Source: Hellea balneolensis DSM 19091
GTDB lineage: Bacteria > Pseudomonadota > Alphaproteobacteria > Caulobacterales > Maricaulaceae
DNA: 64,000 nt
Assembly (NCBI RefSeq): GCF_000428525.1
Contig: NZ_AUAC01000002.1
Coordinates: forward strand, 682,001-746,000
Direction of reading: 5' to 3'
Of this stretch, positions 16,813 to 25,904 are shown one piece after another (position 1 is the first letter of the stretch; the number at the start of each line of letters is the position of its first letter). The position numbers were made by a program, and so were the translations under genes. The notes under the pieces are model-generated. The model saw only the letters and a program-made list of their open reading frames with translations, was not told the DNA's origin and made no database searches.

Positions 16813-17544
16813 TTAGTGCTTATACGAGGGGTCTAGTCGGTCAATTTGCCGCTTCAGCGCCGGCCATTCATACTTGCCGGGTGGGAAGGCCGCATATTGG
16901 TCGGAGGCTTTCTGCCACATAGCGGCGGGTTGGTTGCAGGTTTTGAGCCCGCTGGCCCCGACCTGAATGGCCACCTCGCACATGCGAATAAGATAATACA
17001 TATTCATGAAACACTCACCCGCCGTCGCTCCGACCGTCAGGAAACCATGATTGCGCATAACGAGACAGCTATTACCCTCAAGACGCTCTGCAATTCTGTG
17101 TCTTTCGTCGGGATCAACAGACAGCCCTTCCCAGTCATGATAGCCGACTTTGCCGTAAAGCATGGAGCTGTCTTGTACAAGGAAGGGTATTTCCTCAAAA
17201 GCTGTCGCAGCTATGGCTGTCGGCGGATGTGCGTGAAAAACGAATTTACTGTCAGCGTGATTTAGATGAACGGCGCTGTGGATGATAAATCCCGCCGTAT
17301 TCACATCTTCCGGGCCTTCGATAACTTTGCCCTCTTCATCTACCTTGATGAGGTTCGACGCTGATACTTCCGAATAGTGTAAGCCGAAACGATGCATATA
17401 GAAATGATGTTCACTGCCCGGTACGCGCGCCGTAATATGGTTCCAAACCGTGTCGTCCCATCCGAAATGCGCGGTCAGACGGAACATGGCGGCAAGGTCT
17501 ATGCGAACCTGTTCCTGTTGTTGCTCAAGTGTTAGATTACTCAT
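16813..17544 (-). CDS. class II aldolase/adducin-domain protein
   Basis: 243 residues from ATG 17544, which has an AGGGA ribosome site. A TTG 24 bases earlier would overlap the stop of the preceding gene. Zinc ligands of the class II aldolase fold are visible as His104-x-His106 (VFHAHPPTA) and His166 (MRNHGFLTVG). Members cleave phosphorylated sugars, or serve as decarboxylases or aldolases on non-phosphorylated acids. It lies in the middle of the catabolic operon between an enolase-superfamily dehydratase/epimerase and an oxygenase. Confidence 0.88.
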   Translation of the reverse strand: MSNLTLEQQQEQVRIDLAAMFRLTAHFGWDDTVWNHITARVPGSEHHFYMHRFGLHYSEVSASNLIKVDEEGKVIEGPEDVNTAGFIIHSAVHLNHADSKFVFHAHPPTAIAATAFEEIPFLVQDSSMLYGKVGYHDWEGLSVDPDERHRIAERLEGNSCLVMRNHGFLTVGATAGECFMNMYYLIRMCEVAIQVGASGLKTCNQPAAMWQKASDQYAAFPPGKYEWPALKRQIDRLDPSYKH

Positions 17545-17555
17545 AAATAAATTCC

Positions 17556-18662
17556 CTAATTTTCCCAAACGCGTTGAGGTGTTCCTAATATATCAAGATT
17601 TGGTGATACGCCGAGACCAACGGCATCACTGGGTTCTATATACCCATCATGGCGTGATGGGCTATTCGGGTCGAGTCTTGGCCCGACATAGTTTGAAAGG
17701 TCACATACATTGAGTAAAAACTTAGGCTCTGTCGAGGCTGCCAGATGGAGCGCAGCCGCAGTAACAATGTCGCCGCCCCATGTATCTTCGACACACATTT
17801 TTACGCCAAGCGTGACGCAAAGATCCCGAGCCCTCCTTGCCGCCGAGAGCCCGCCAAATTTTGAAATCTTTAACGCTGTCGCATCGAGACAGTCGGCTTC
17901 ATAGGCTTCGAGTACATCAGCGGGAGTCTTAGTGCTTTCGTCTAATTTCATCGGCAGCCCTGTGGAGCGTTTCACCGTCGCGCAGTCGGCAATTGTTTCG
18001 CAAGGTTGCTCTAACATAATATCAATATCTGCTACTGCCCGCGCCGTTCTAATAGCGTCCAGTTTGCTAGATCCGCAATTCCAGTCAGCATAAACAAAAT
18101 GTGCAGTCTCTACAGTTTCTCGAACAAGGCGCATGCGAGCAACATCCGCTTCCCAATTTTTATCAGCGCCCAGTTTAACTTGAAATTGGGTCACCCCGCG
18201 TTCCATGGCATCTTTTGCTATAACGGCCATCTCATTCGGCTCGACGCATGTAATGGAATGATAGACTGGCATAGCCTTTGAACGGCGACCGCCTAGTAAG
18301 TTATAAAGCGCTTGGCCTGAAGCTTTTGCCGTTAAGTCCCAAAACGCCATATCGAGGATAGATTTCGCGTAATTATGGCCAAGTAAAAACCGATCCAAAG
18401 CCGCCATTAACGCTTCTGCGCCGATAGGGTTAGCACCTAATATCTGTGGCATCATATAATCCAATGCGGCCTCTACTCCGCTAGCATAGGCTGGCAGGTA
18501 ATGGGGGATAGGGCAGTTCTCGCCCCAACCGCTAAGCCCTGTATCGGTTTCGACCCGCGCAATCATACTATCAGTACTGACACAACTTTTACCTTCGGCC
18601 ATATGATAGGGTTCATGGCTGATCAGTGGCAGCTTCCATAGCGAAACGCGTTTAATTTTCAT
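17556..18662 (-). CDS. enolase-superfamily (MLE/MR type) dehydratase, epimerase or racemase
   Basis: 368 residues. The capping domain carries GWGENCPIPHYLPAYASG, resembling hydroxyproline-betaine epimerase and cis-3-hydroxyproline dehydratase relatives. The barrel has Lys163 (FQVKLG), metal ligands Asp193 (YADWN), Glu218 (LEQP) and Asp241 (LDES), and Lys268 in KISKFGG. This two-lysine layout belongs to the muconate-lactonizing group and suits 1,1-proton transfer or syn-elimination. Its start overlaps the 2-hydroxyacid dehydrogenase stop by four bases (ATGA), so the two are co-translated. Exact substrate not assignable. Confidence 0.85.
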   Translation of the reverse strand: MKIKRVSLWKLPLISHEPYHMAEGKSCVSTDSMIARVETDTGLSGWGENCPIPHYLPAYASGVEAALDYMMPQILGANPIGAEALMAALDRFLLGHNYAKSILDMAFWDLTAKASGQALYNLLGGRRSKAMPVYHSITCVEPNEMAVIAKDAMERGVTQFQVKLGADKNWEADVARMRLVRETVETAHFVYADWNCGSSKLDAIRTARAVADIDIMLEQPCETIADCATVKRSTGLPMKLDESTKTPADVLEAYEADCLDATALKISKFGGLSAARRARDLCVTLGVKMCVEDTWGGDIVTAAALHLAASTEPKFLLNVCDLSNYVGPRLDPNSPSRHDGYIEPSDAVGLGVSPNLDILGTPQRVWEN

Positions 18663-19603
18663 GCCTTCACCTCACGCGAACATGTGGCCTCACGCATATA
18701 GGGGTAAGGCGGCATAATGCCGTTTTCAAAATCAGTTATTTCTTTGGAGATAATTTGCACCGCCGTATCCGGATTAGTTGCCCCGGACATATGTGGCGTA
18801 ACGTGGACATCTGGATGGCTCCAAAAGGGTGAGTTTTCCGGTAGAGGTTCTGCGTGGAAAACGTCAAGTGCTGCGCCGCCAATATGGCCGCTATCAAGAA
18901 GAGTGAGCAGGTCGGCTTCATTAACAACAGCGCCGCGACTAATATTTATAAAAGCTCCCCCCTTTTTCATCTTGGATAAAACAGCAAGATCAAGCGACAT
19001 ATAGGTCGCTTTTGTAAAAGGCAGGCAGCAGATAAGTACATCAGCTTTTGGCAATATTGTCTCCAGCGCGTCTTTGCCGTAGACGCACTTTACGCCAGTA
19101 ATATCTTTAGGGCTACGGGCCCAGCCCGAAACGTCAAATCCATTTCTAGCTAACGCCTTTGCGATATGTGAGCCAATCGCGCCAAGTCCTAAAATGGAAA
19201 CTTTAAAATCTGGCGCGAGAGGTGTTGGATAGCGCGCCCATTTAGCTTGTTTTTGTTGCGTCTGATAAGTGCCAAATAAACGCTGAAAATGGATTGTCCA
19301 ATAGAGCGTATAGAGCGCCATATCTTCTGCCATATTTGTATCAATAAGGCGAAATATTGGGGCCTCTGGCAGGGTTGGGAATGCATCAAGGTAATCGACC
19401 CCTGAGCCCAGAGAAAAAACCGCTTTCAAATTTGGATATTTCTCCAGATCGCCGGGGGGATGTTTCCAAATCAAAGCATAGTCAATCGAGGCTCGATTTG
19501 TAATGTCTGGAAACTCAACGACGGCACGGCCTGGCATATGAGTCTCTATCGCCGCACGCCAACGCGCATGCCAATGCCCATCATTATTAAGTAAGATCGT
19601 CAT
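18659..19603 (-). CDS. D-2-hydroxyacid dehydrogenase (glyoxylate/hydroxypyruvate reductase A type)
   Basis: 314 residues. The NAD(P)-binding motif is VSILGLGAIGSHIAKAL. The active-site Arg lies in INISRGAVVNEADLL, Glu in the FHAEPLPENSPFW region and His in HVTPHMSGATNPD. Family members reduce glyoxylate, hydroxypyruvate or other 2-oxoacids. It is the first gene of the minus-strand operon and diverges from the LysR gene across a 135-base promoter region. Confidence 0.88.
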   Translation of the reverse strand: MTILLNNDGHWHARWRAAIETHMPGRAVVEFPDITNRASIDYALIWKHPPGDLEKYPNLKAVFSLGSGVDYLDAFPTLPEAPIFRLIDTNMAEDMALYTLYWTIHFQRLFGTYQTQQKQAKWARYPTPLAPDFKVSILGLGAIGSHIAKALARNGFDVSGWARSPKDITGVKCVYGKDALETILPKADVLICCLPFTKATYMSLDLAVLSKMKKGGAFINISRGAVVNEADLLTLLDSGHIGGAALDVFHAEPLPENSPFWSHPDVHVTPHMSGATNPDTAVQIISKEITDFENGIMPPYPYMREATCSREVKA

Positions 19604-19690
19604 TCAACAACTTTGCTTGTCTTTTGGACATGAAAATCTCCGTATTGACTCGAATATCGCAAAGTTCTTTAATTAAATAAAGCGAATATA

Positions 19691-19723
19691 ATTTGACATT
19701 AATATCAAATAAATCGATATAAT
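19691..19723 (+). promoter_or_regulatory. LysR promoter with overlapping inverted-repeat operator
   Basis: A perfect 6-bp inverted repeat, ATTTGA (19691-19696) and TCAAAT (19705-19710) with 8 bases between, overlaps TTGACA at 19693-19698. The -10 TATAAT lies at 19718-19723, 15 bases before the LysR start codon. The -35/-10 spacing is 19, longer than ideal. The repeat has the T-N11-A character of LysR binding sites and would suit autoregulation and control of the divergent operon. Confidence 0.55.
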
Positions 19724-19738
19724 GGGATTACATGCAAT

Positions 19739-20593
19739 ATGAATATCGAAAACATAAGAGCCTTTTTAGAGGTCAGCCAGACAGGGAGTTTTCAGCAAGC
19801 GGCCCGTAATCTTAATATTACGCAATCGGCCATGAGTGCGCGTATCAAAGCGCTAGAGAATGGACTTAATCGAATTTTATTCCTGCGCAGGCGTAATGGC
19901 ACTGTCTTAACACCTGGCGGGCAGAGATTTTTCAGACACGCAACATCTCTTATCCGAAACTGGGAATTAGCGCGGCAGGAAAGTGCATTATCCGAGGACT
20001 TTAATTCAGTCGTCGGCCTTGGTGTTCAGTTAAATCATTGGCATTCCGTTGTTACACCTTGGTTACAATGGATGGAAGACCGCAATCCTGACCTCGCGAC
20101 CCATATACAATCTGACTATAGTAGCCGTTTAATGGAACTTCTAAGGGACGGAGCTATTGATGTGGCTATTCTTTACGAGCCGCAACAGATACCCGGTGTT
20201 ACCATAGAGAAGTTTTCTGATGAACAATTGGTTCTGGTCTCTAGTAAGCCCAGACATGTAGAGGATGACGCCGTATCCGGATATATTTTCGTCGATTGGG
20301 GGCAAAGTTTTCGCATAGCCCATAGCCGCCTCTTCCCGGGTATTGCGACACACCGAATTACGGTAGGCTTGGCCGATGTTGGATTAGGGCATATCCAATC
20401 TCATGGTGGGTCCGCTTATTTGTTGCAGTCTTCAATTGAAGATAAATTGGCAAAGAAGGAACTGTTCTTGGTTGAGAATGCTCCCGAAATGATGATTTCT
20501 ACATATATGGTTCATGTTGATGAGCCCGAGCGTCAAGATGTATTAAACAAGGCCATAGACGGCCTCAGGGCTATTAAGGACGCGCAATCATGA
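19739..20593 (+). CDS. LysR-family transcriptional regulator
   Basis: 284 residues. The N-terminal winged helix-turn-helix is MNIENIRAFLEVSQTGSFQQ followed by AARNLNITQSAMSARIKALE, then a periplasmic-binding-like effector domain. It is divergent from the five-gene operon at 14,986-19,603 and overlaps the downstream enolase-superfamily gene by four bases (ATGA). It therefore probably controls both arms of the cluster. The effector is likely an intermediate of the pathway. Confidence 0.92.
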   Translation: MNIENIRAFLEVSQTGSFQQAARNLNITQSAMSARIKALENGLNRILFLRRRNGTVLTPGGQRFFRHATSLIRNWELARQESALSEDFNSVVGLGVQLNHWHSVVTPWLQWMEDRNPDLATHIQSDYSSRLMELLRDGAIDVAILYEPQQIPGVTIEKFSDEQLVLVSSKPRHVEDDAVSGYIFVDWGQSFRIAHSRLFPGIATHRITVGLADVGLGHIQSHGGSAYLLQSSIEDKLAKKELFLVENAPEMMISTYMVHVDEPERQDVLNKAIDGLRAIKDAQS

Positions 20594-21663
20594 AGATTAC
20601 AAAGTTAGAAACACAGCTGGTGAATTTACCGCTGCCCAGACCGATAAAAACGGCTATTCATGATATGCGCTCAGTAGGCTGTGTCCTTCTGCGTTTGCGC
20701 ACTGATCAAGGCCTAACAGGTGAAGCCTATCTCTTCACGCTAAACGGCGTTCGGCTCAAAGCCTTTGACGAAATGGTAAGAGGCTTTGAAGGTTTAGTCG
20801 TTGGACAAGACCCTCATCATGTCACAGCCATATGGGAGGATATATGGGCCGAAATAAATCCAACAGGACATAAGGGCGTTACTATTTCCGCGCTCTCAAC
20901 GATTGATACGGCGTGTTGGGATTTAATTGGCAAGGCTGCAGAGAAACCCCTTCATCACATTTTCGGTGCCTGCCGCGAGAAAATCTCGACATATGCCAGT
21001 AGTGGCCTTTGGCTATCTTATTCTCTGGATAAATTACAAGCCGAGGCTCAAAGTTTTCTCGGTCAAGGTTTCACCGCCATGAAAATTCGTTTGGGCTCGC
21101 AGAAGCCTTCCGACGATATAGTGCGGGTGCAAGCCGTGCGAGATGTAGTGGGTCCAGAGACAGGGCTACTTGTAGATATCAATCAGGGCCTTACGCCCAA
21201 AGACGCTATTCGATTAGGCCGTGAACTCGAACCGTTTAACCTCATTTGGATTGAAGAACCGGTTGCGGCCTATGATCTGGCAGGTCACGCACGCGTCACG
21301 GCCGCCCTGGATACGCCGATAGCCTCTGGCGAGACAGAGTATACCCGCTTTGGGATACAGGCTATGATTGAGAAAAAAGCCTGTGACATTCTCATGCCGG
21401 ATTTGCAGCGTATAGGCGGACTGACAGAGATGCGCCGCGTTGCGGCTCTGGCGCACGCTCACAACCTTCCCATATCAACACATTTTTTCACCCATGAAAG
21501 TCTCACCATCGCAGGGTCCGCTGCCAATTGTATGAGCGTAGAGCATATTGACTGGTTCGCGCCGTTATTTAATGAACCCCTCGAAATTTCTAAAGGCGAG
21601 ATATTGATACCGCAAAGACCCGGAACAGGGTTTTCATTTCGAGCTGATTTGGCAAAGTTTTAA
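20590..21663 (+). CDS. enolase-superfamily protein, mandelate racemase subgroup
   Basis: 357 residues. The catalytic layout fits the mandelate racemase subgroup: Lys165-x-Arg167 (AMKIRLG), metal ligands Asp196 (VDINQG), Glu222 (IEEPV) and Glu248 (SGETEY), and the Asp271/His298 dyad (MPDLQRIGG, STHFFTH). Such enzymes abstract an alpha-proton from a carboxylate, giving racemisation or dehydration of acid sugars. Together with the first enolase-superfamily gene on the other side of LysR, it gives the cluster two distinct alpha-proton enzymes. It is coupled to LysR by overlap. Confidence 0.87.
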   Translation: MKITKLETQLVNLPLPRPIKTAIHDMRSVGCVLLRLRTDQGLTGEAYLFTLNGVRLKAFDEMVRGFEGLVVGQDPHHVTAIWEDIWAEINPTGHKGVTISALSTIDTACWDLIGKAAEKPLHHIFGACREKISTYASSGLWLSYSLDKLQAEAQSFLGQGFTAMKIRLGSQKPSDDIVRVQAVRDVVGPETGLLVDINQGLTPKDAIRLGRELEPFNLIWIEEPVAAYDLAGHARVTAALDTPIASGETEYTRFGIQAMIEKKACDILMPDLQRIGGLTEMRRVAALAHAHNLPISTHFFTHESLTIAGSAANCMSVEHIDWFAPLFNEPLEISKGEILIPQRPGTGFSFRADLAKF

Positions 21664-21793
21664 AAACTTCTTATGTCCGCTAAGAGGAGTTACACACCAA
21701 AATCAATCCTTACTAAAAACCGCTATTTTCCCGCTCTTATCGCTCATTTAAAAACCTCAATCCTCATTATCCTTCAATCTGTGCTATATTGCA

Positions 21794-22168
21794 CCTGTTC
21801 TCGCTAATTCGTGTGATTTTGCTGACGCAAATTCACACTAGGACAGGCAAAACGCGTAGCTTTGTTATTAGCGGGACAGTGAGGTTGTGCATTACGTGTT
21901 ACGCGCCCGACTGTGCCGGGCCTCTGTGGAGGCGAAGATAAGATGCCCAAGCGGCGTAGTCTGGTAGCGACAGCTATCGTACAGGCTATGACTTCGCGAT
22001 TACAATGCCGTTACAGAAAAATCACTGCCGCAGGGCTGATGTTCTGTAAAACTTTAAAAAATACTTTGGTGTCCATCAGGGCATCACCCTGCGGGCCGTC
22101 CACTTTATGTGGCGCACATCCATTCGGATAAAGTGGGATATGTTTAGTGGCTTTCATTTAAAAAAGCC
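21794..22168 (+). ncRNA. candidate structured RNA in a gene-free region
   Basis: No coding sense was found here on either strand, but hairpins are packed along some 375 bases. They include a 12-bp stem with one mismatch, loop TGAC (21811-21838); GCCTC/GAGGC, loop TGTG (21920-21933); GGTAGC/GCTATC (21963-21978); an 8-bp TTACAGAA/TTCTGTAA stem (22011-22049) enclosing ATCA-CTGC/GCAG; CAGGG/CCCTG (22077-22091); and a 9-bp CCACTTTAT/ATAAAGTGG stem (22100-22136). A long-range pair CGCTAAT (21802-21808)/ATTAGCG (21867-21873) crosses the pair CCTGTTC/GGACAGG, so a pseudoknot or a switch between folds is possible. I could not match it to tmRNA, RNase P, 6S or SRP RNA. The strand is assumed from the absence of a downstream minus-strand gene start. 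Confidence 0.45.
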
Positions 22169-22232
22169 GAGTCAAGCGGCAGGGGTGGTGTAACTTATGA
22201 TTCAGACAGGCGGCGTAATCACACATGCAGAG

Positions 22233-24161
22233 CTATCGCGCATATTTAGAGAGCAGCCTGATATAAGCGGTCTGATAGCTATTGCTGTTCTCTGTGACGG
22301 ACCAGCTATTGATCGGCCACCCGTCATTAAACTCGGCATAAGATTTCATAGGGGGCTGCCCTGTTGGGGGGGACAAAACAGGACGTTTACACATTTTTGC
22401 GCCATATCCTCCGCATGTCGTCTTACAACATTCAGCGCGTTCATAACCAGGATTAGGGCCGCCTACGAGAAAGCCGGGTGCAGGGCCGTAGGTGGACGTC
22501 TTTGTGCTGTCATAATCGGCGCTGCCATTGACGAACCAGTTATGATAAAACTCGCTGACAGAGCTTTCCGCGCCGTAGCGCTCCATATTGGACAGATAGA
22601 CAAGGCCTTGCGGATTAACGCCGTGGAGATAGTTGAGATAGCCTAACCCTGCATTTTTAAACTCCGCCTCTGACGCGCCGCGCATTTGGGCTTGGGCAGC
22701 TTGGGTGAAGACCGAACCGCGGCGGGCGGCGGCGGCGTTAGAGCCCCAATAATAACCGCCCATCGGCGCAGCATAGGCATGGGATTTCTCTTTCACGCTA
22801 ATAAGCACTCCATTCTCTCCTGTAAGTGCGTTTTGGTAATCACGGCGAATGCGTGTTTTGAACGCGGACGGCACGCCTCGCATCCGCGAAAAATAGAGAA
22901 GCGTTGGCGCGATATCGCCCTCAAAGCCATCTCCGGCCCAAGGCGTGATGGGATTGATCTGCTTATAGATCGCCTCCACTTGCCGCGCATATTTTCGCTC
23001 GCCTGTGATTTTGAACATGTAAATGGCGGAGATCAGAATTTTCTTTTGCAGGCGCTCGCCCTCCACTTCCTGCTGCCCTGCTGCGAGGCCTTCCGACCCA
23101 TATTCCGCATCGTTATTTTTAAAGACAACATTGGGGTTAGCTTCGGCCCAATTCCACGCGCGGGCGGCGCGGGACTTGTAGCGCATAGCGTCTTCGCGGT
23201 ATGTGGGCGTTTTCGCATAAACATCTGCCGCCATCGCAAAAGCGCCTGCGGAACTGTAACTGGCAGAGGTATTAGCCGGCCCGTAATAGCTCGGCCCGTC
23301 AGCGGCGGAAGGCGGCGAGGCTTCGGACAGGCTCATGACGGAGAGCGTAGAGCCGTCTTCATTTTGCATCCGCTCAAGCCAGTCCAAGCCCCATTTCACT
23401 TCGTCGAGGATATCGGGAACGCCATTTCCGCTCTCAGGGATACCAAAATCATCTGTCCAGACGCTAGGATTTTCAATATAGCTATGCAGAAGCGTTCGAA
23501 TGTAATTCGCCGTCCAGCTCGTATATTTATTATAATCTCCCGCATCATACCATCCGCCGCGCAAATCACGCTCGGTGCTGGCATCCTCTTTGGCGCTGAA
23601 TAAACGCGCCTGTGGGTCTTGCCCCGACCCCAAATGGCTCGCTCCATCCGCGTAACCCGGCAAGGCATAGGGCGCGCGCTTTTCAAAGCCTGCGCGTTGA
23701 TAATAGAGAGTCTTAAAAGCGGCTTTCAGAACCGGGGTATAAACATCGAGAGCAATGTCGAAAGGGTGGCTGTCCACTCTGCGCTCCATATCGCGGATGA
23801 GGTAAGTGCCCTCCTCTGATACGGCGCTAAAATCAAACCACCAGATCTTATCGCCTGATTGCTCATGAACGCGGCCTTCGTTCCAAATGTCAGGGGCGCC
23901 CTCAAAGACGGCCTCATCTGTCGCGGTGTTGATAACAGCATAGCGCGAACTGGGAGTGAAGCTTTCACCCGCATCATAGCCAGTTTCAGGGCTACGAATG
24001 ACCGCGCGCTTTTCAAGCTCGGGCAGATAGCCGAATTGGTCGATGACTATCTGGGGTGCACGATCACTTGCAGTCTCAGTTTGAGAGCTACAGGCTAGAA
24101 GACAAAGAGCAAAGCTGAAGACCAAAATCCGAAACATGCCCACTATAGGCATGTTCAGCAT
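22233..24161 (-). CDS. glycoside hydrolase family 9 endoglucanase, lipoprotein
   Basis: Up to 642 residues. A lipobox LCLLACSS near residues 19-26 predicts membrane anchoring. An N-terminal Ig-like CelD_N domain (IVIDQFGYLPELEKRAVI) is followed by the GH9 barrel. The catalytic Asp pair is in GGWYDAGDYNKYTSW, the conserved His in NYLHGVNPQG and the acid Glu in WSVTENSNSYQ. It would hydrolyse beta-1,4-glucans. The start could be ATG 24161 or the in-frame ATG 24137, which leaves a typical 18-residue signal; neither has a strong ribosome site. It follows ettA by 15 bases. Cys-rich loop residues AECCKTTCGGYGAKMC near the C-terminus may form disulfides or bind metal. Confidence 0.9.
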   Translation of the reverse strand: MLNMPIVGMFRILVFSFALCLLACSSQTETASDRAPQIVIDQFGYLPELEKRAVIRSPETGYDAGESFTPSSRYAVINTATDEAVFEGAPDIWNEGRVHEQSGDKIWWFDFSAVSEEGTYLIRDMERRVDSHPFDIALDVYTPVLKAAFKTLYYQRAGFEKRAPYALPGYADGASHLGSGQDPQARLFSAKEDASTERDLRGGWYDAGDYNKYTSWTANYIRTLLHSYIENPSVWTDDFGIPESGNGVPDILDEVKWGLDWLERMQNEDGSTLSVMSLSEASPPSAADGPSYYGPANTSASYSSAGAFAMAADVYAKTPTYREDAMRYKSRAARAWNWAEANPNVVFKNNDAEYGSEGLAAGQQEVEGERLQKKILISAIYMFKITGERKYARQVEAIYKQINPITPWAGDGFEGDIAPTLLYFSRMRGVPSAFKTRIRRDYQNALTGENGVLISVKEKSHAYAAPMGGYYWGSNAAAARRGSVFTQAAQAQMRGASEAEFKNAGLGYLNYLHGVNPQGLVYLSNMERYGAESSVSEFYHNWFVNGSADYDSTKTSTYGPAPGFLVGGPNPGYERAECCKTTCGGYGAKMCKRPVLSPPTGQPPMKSYAEFNDGWPINSWSVTENSNSYQTAYIRLLSKYAR

Positions 24162-24176
24162 TAGGATAAAAGAGGA

Positions 24177-25835
24177 CTATCTCTCAAATTTCACAAATTT
24201 CAGCTTCTTTGGCATGTCGGCATCGTCACCTAAGCGGCGTTTTTTATCTTCTATATAATCCGCGAAGTTACCTTCAAACCATTCAACATGGCTATCGCCT
24301 TCATAGGCGAGGATGTGTGTGGCGACGCGGTCGAGGAAGAATCTATCATGGGAAATGACCACGGCGCAGCCTGGGAATTTCTCTAGGGCGACTTCAAGTG
24401 AGGCCAGTGTTTCGCGGTCCAAATCGTTGGTCGGTTCATCGAGCAAAAGCAAGTTGGCGGGACGCGTCAGCATCTTAGCGAGATTGACGCGGTTACGCTC
24501 ACCACCCGAAAGTTGTCCGACATTTTTCTGCTGATCCGTGCCTTTAAAGTTAAAAGCCCCAAGATAAGCACGGGACGGAACCTCACGTTTGCCCAGAACA
24601 AGAATATCTAATTTATCCGAAACAGCTTCCCAGACGTTGAGGCTGTTATCCAGCGCGTCACGGTTCTGATCGACATAGCCAAGCTCAACTGTTTCGCCGA
24701 CTTTAAACGTGCCTTCATCGGGCTGTTCTTGACCTGTAATCATCTTAAACAGCGTTGTCTTACCAGCGCCGTTCGGGCCGATAACGCCGACAATACCGCC
24801 GCGCGGCAAGCGGAATGACAAATCTTTAATCAAGAGCTTATCACCGAAACCTTTACTCACATTATTGGCTTCCACCACAACATTTCCAAGACGCTCACCC
24901 ATCGGGATACGTATATCCGCATGAGACACAACCTCGGCAGACGCTTCATCGCGCAACTTTTCATAAGCCGACAAACGCGCCTTAGATTTGGTTTGACGCG
25001 CTTTGGGATTAGAGCGGATCCATTCTAATTCGCGTTTCAACGCTTTGGATTTACTATCGCTCTCACGGCCCTCTTGCATGTTGCGTTTGTCTTTAGCTTC
25101 TAGCCATGACGAGTAATTGCCTTCATGCGGATAGGCTTTGCCGCGATCAATTTCGAGCGTCCAATTTGTGATATTATCGAGAAAGTAGCGATCATGGGTA
25201 ATGAGGATAATCGCGCCTGAATATTTGACGAGGTAATTCTCTAGCCAATTCACAGTTTCCGCATCCAAATGGTTGGTCGGTTCATCGAGAAGTAGTAGGT
25301 CAGGCTTTGACAAGAGCAAGCGGCAGAGCGCAACGCGTCGCGCCTCACCGCCTGAGAGATTATTGACCGGGCTATCTTTGGGCGGGCAGCGCAGCGCCTG
25401 CATGGCCATTTCAATTTTGGAGTCAATGTCCCACGCATCACGTCCATCAACTTCGTCCTGAAGCTTGGTCATCTCTTCCATGATTTCGTCAGAATAATCT
25501 TCGGCCATTTTCATGGCGACTTCGTTATATCGGTCAAAGATCTGCTTATCTTCACAGCCCTCAATGACATTTCCCCAAACGTCTTTGTCATTATCCAGCT
25601 TAGGCTCTTGCGGAAGATAGCCAACGCGCGTGCCTTCAGCGGCCCAATGCTCGCCGGTCACTTCGGTATCAACGCCCGCCATAACTTTCATCAGGGTCGA
25701 TTTACCCGCGCCGTTGACCCCGATGAGACCAATTTTGGCATCAGGATAAAAGGACAGATGCACATTATCGAGGATAGTCTTATTGCCGAATTTCTTCGTC
25801 AGACCTTGCATATGATAACAGAATTGACGGGCCAC
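24177..25835 (-). CDS. ettA: energy-dependent translational throttle protein EttA (ABC-F)
   Basis: 552 residues with two ATP-binding cassettes. Walker A motifs are GVNGAGKST and GPNGAGKTT, signature motifs NLSGGEARRVAL and QLSGGERNRVNL, and Walker B LLLLDEPTNHLDAE and LLLLDEPTNDLDRE. The linker between them carries the long charged ABC-F helix pair (ALKRELEWIRSNPKARQTKS). No membrane segments. ABC-F EttA binds the ribosomal E site and gates elongation according to ATP/ADP ratio. The length and both cassettes are complete. Confidence 0.94.
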   Translation of the reverse strand: MARQFCYHMQGLTKKFGNKTILDNVHLSFYPDAKIGLIGVNGAGKSTLMKVMAGVDTEVTGEHWAAEGTRVGYLPQEPKLDNDKDVWGNVIEGCEDKQIFDRYNEVAMKMAEDYSDEIMEEMTKLQDEVDGRDAWDIDSKIEMAMQALRCPPKDSPVNNLSGGEARRVALCRLLLSKPDLLLLDEPTNHLDAETVNWLENYLVKYSGAIILITHDRYFLDNITNWTLEIDRGKAYPHEGNYSSWLEAKDKRNMQEGRESDSKSKALKRELEWIRSNPKARQTKSKARLSAYEKLRDEASAEVVSHADIRIPMGERLGNVVVEANNVSKGFGDKLLIKDLSFRLPRGGIVGVIGPNGAGKTTLFKMITGQEQPDEGTFKVGETVELGYVDQNRDALDNSLNVWEAVSDKLDILVLGKREVPSRAYLGAFNFKGTDQQKNVGQLSGGERNRVNLAKMLTRPANLLLLDEPTNDLDRETLASLEVALEKFPGCAVVISHDRFFLDRVATHILAYEGDSHVEWFEGNFADYIEDKKRRLGDDADMPKKLKFVKFER

Positions 25836-25904
25836 GGGGCGCTCCTGAGTCGAGGGGTGATTTCAAGAGCGCGATATGGAACGGGAAAGCCTGTTTTGCA
25901 AGGG

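Noticed and set aside
21794-22168. tmRNA, RNase P or group II intron identity for the hairpin-rich region
   Set aside because: No tag reading frame, no T-arm with CCA end, no RNase P core motifs and no intron domain V were found on either strand.
22197-23603. Plus-strand open frames (149 and 305 residues) opposite the cellulase gene
   Set aside because: They run antisense to a clear GH9 enzyme with catalytic motifs and have no recognisable product.
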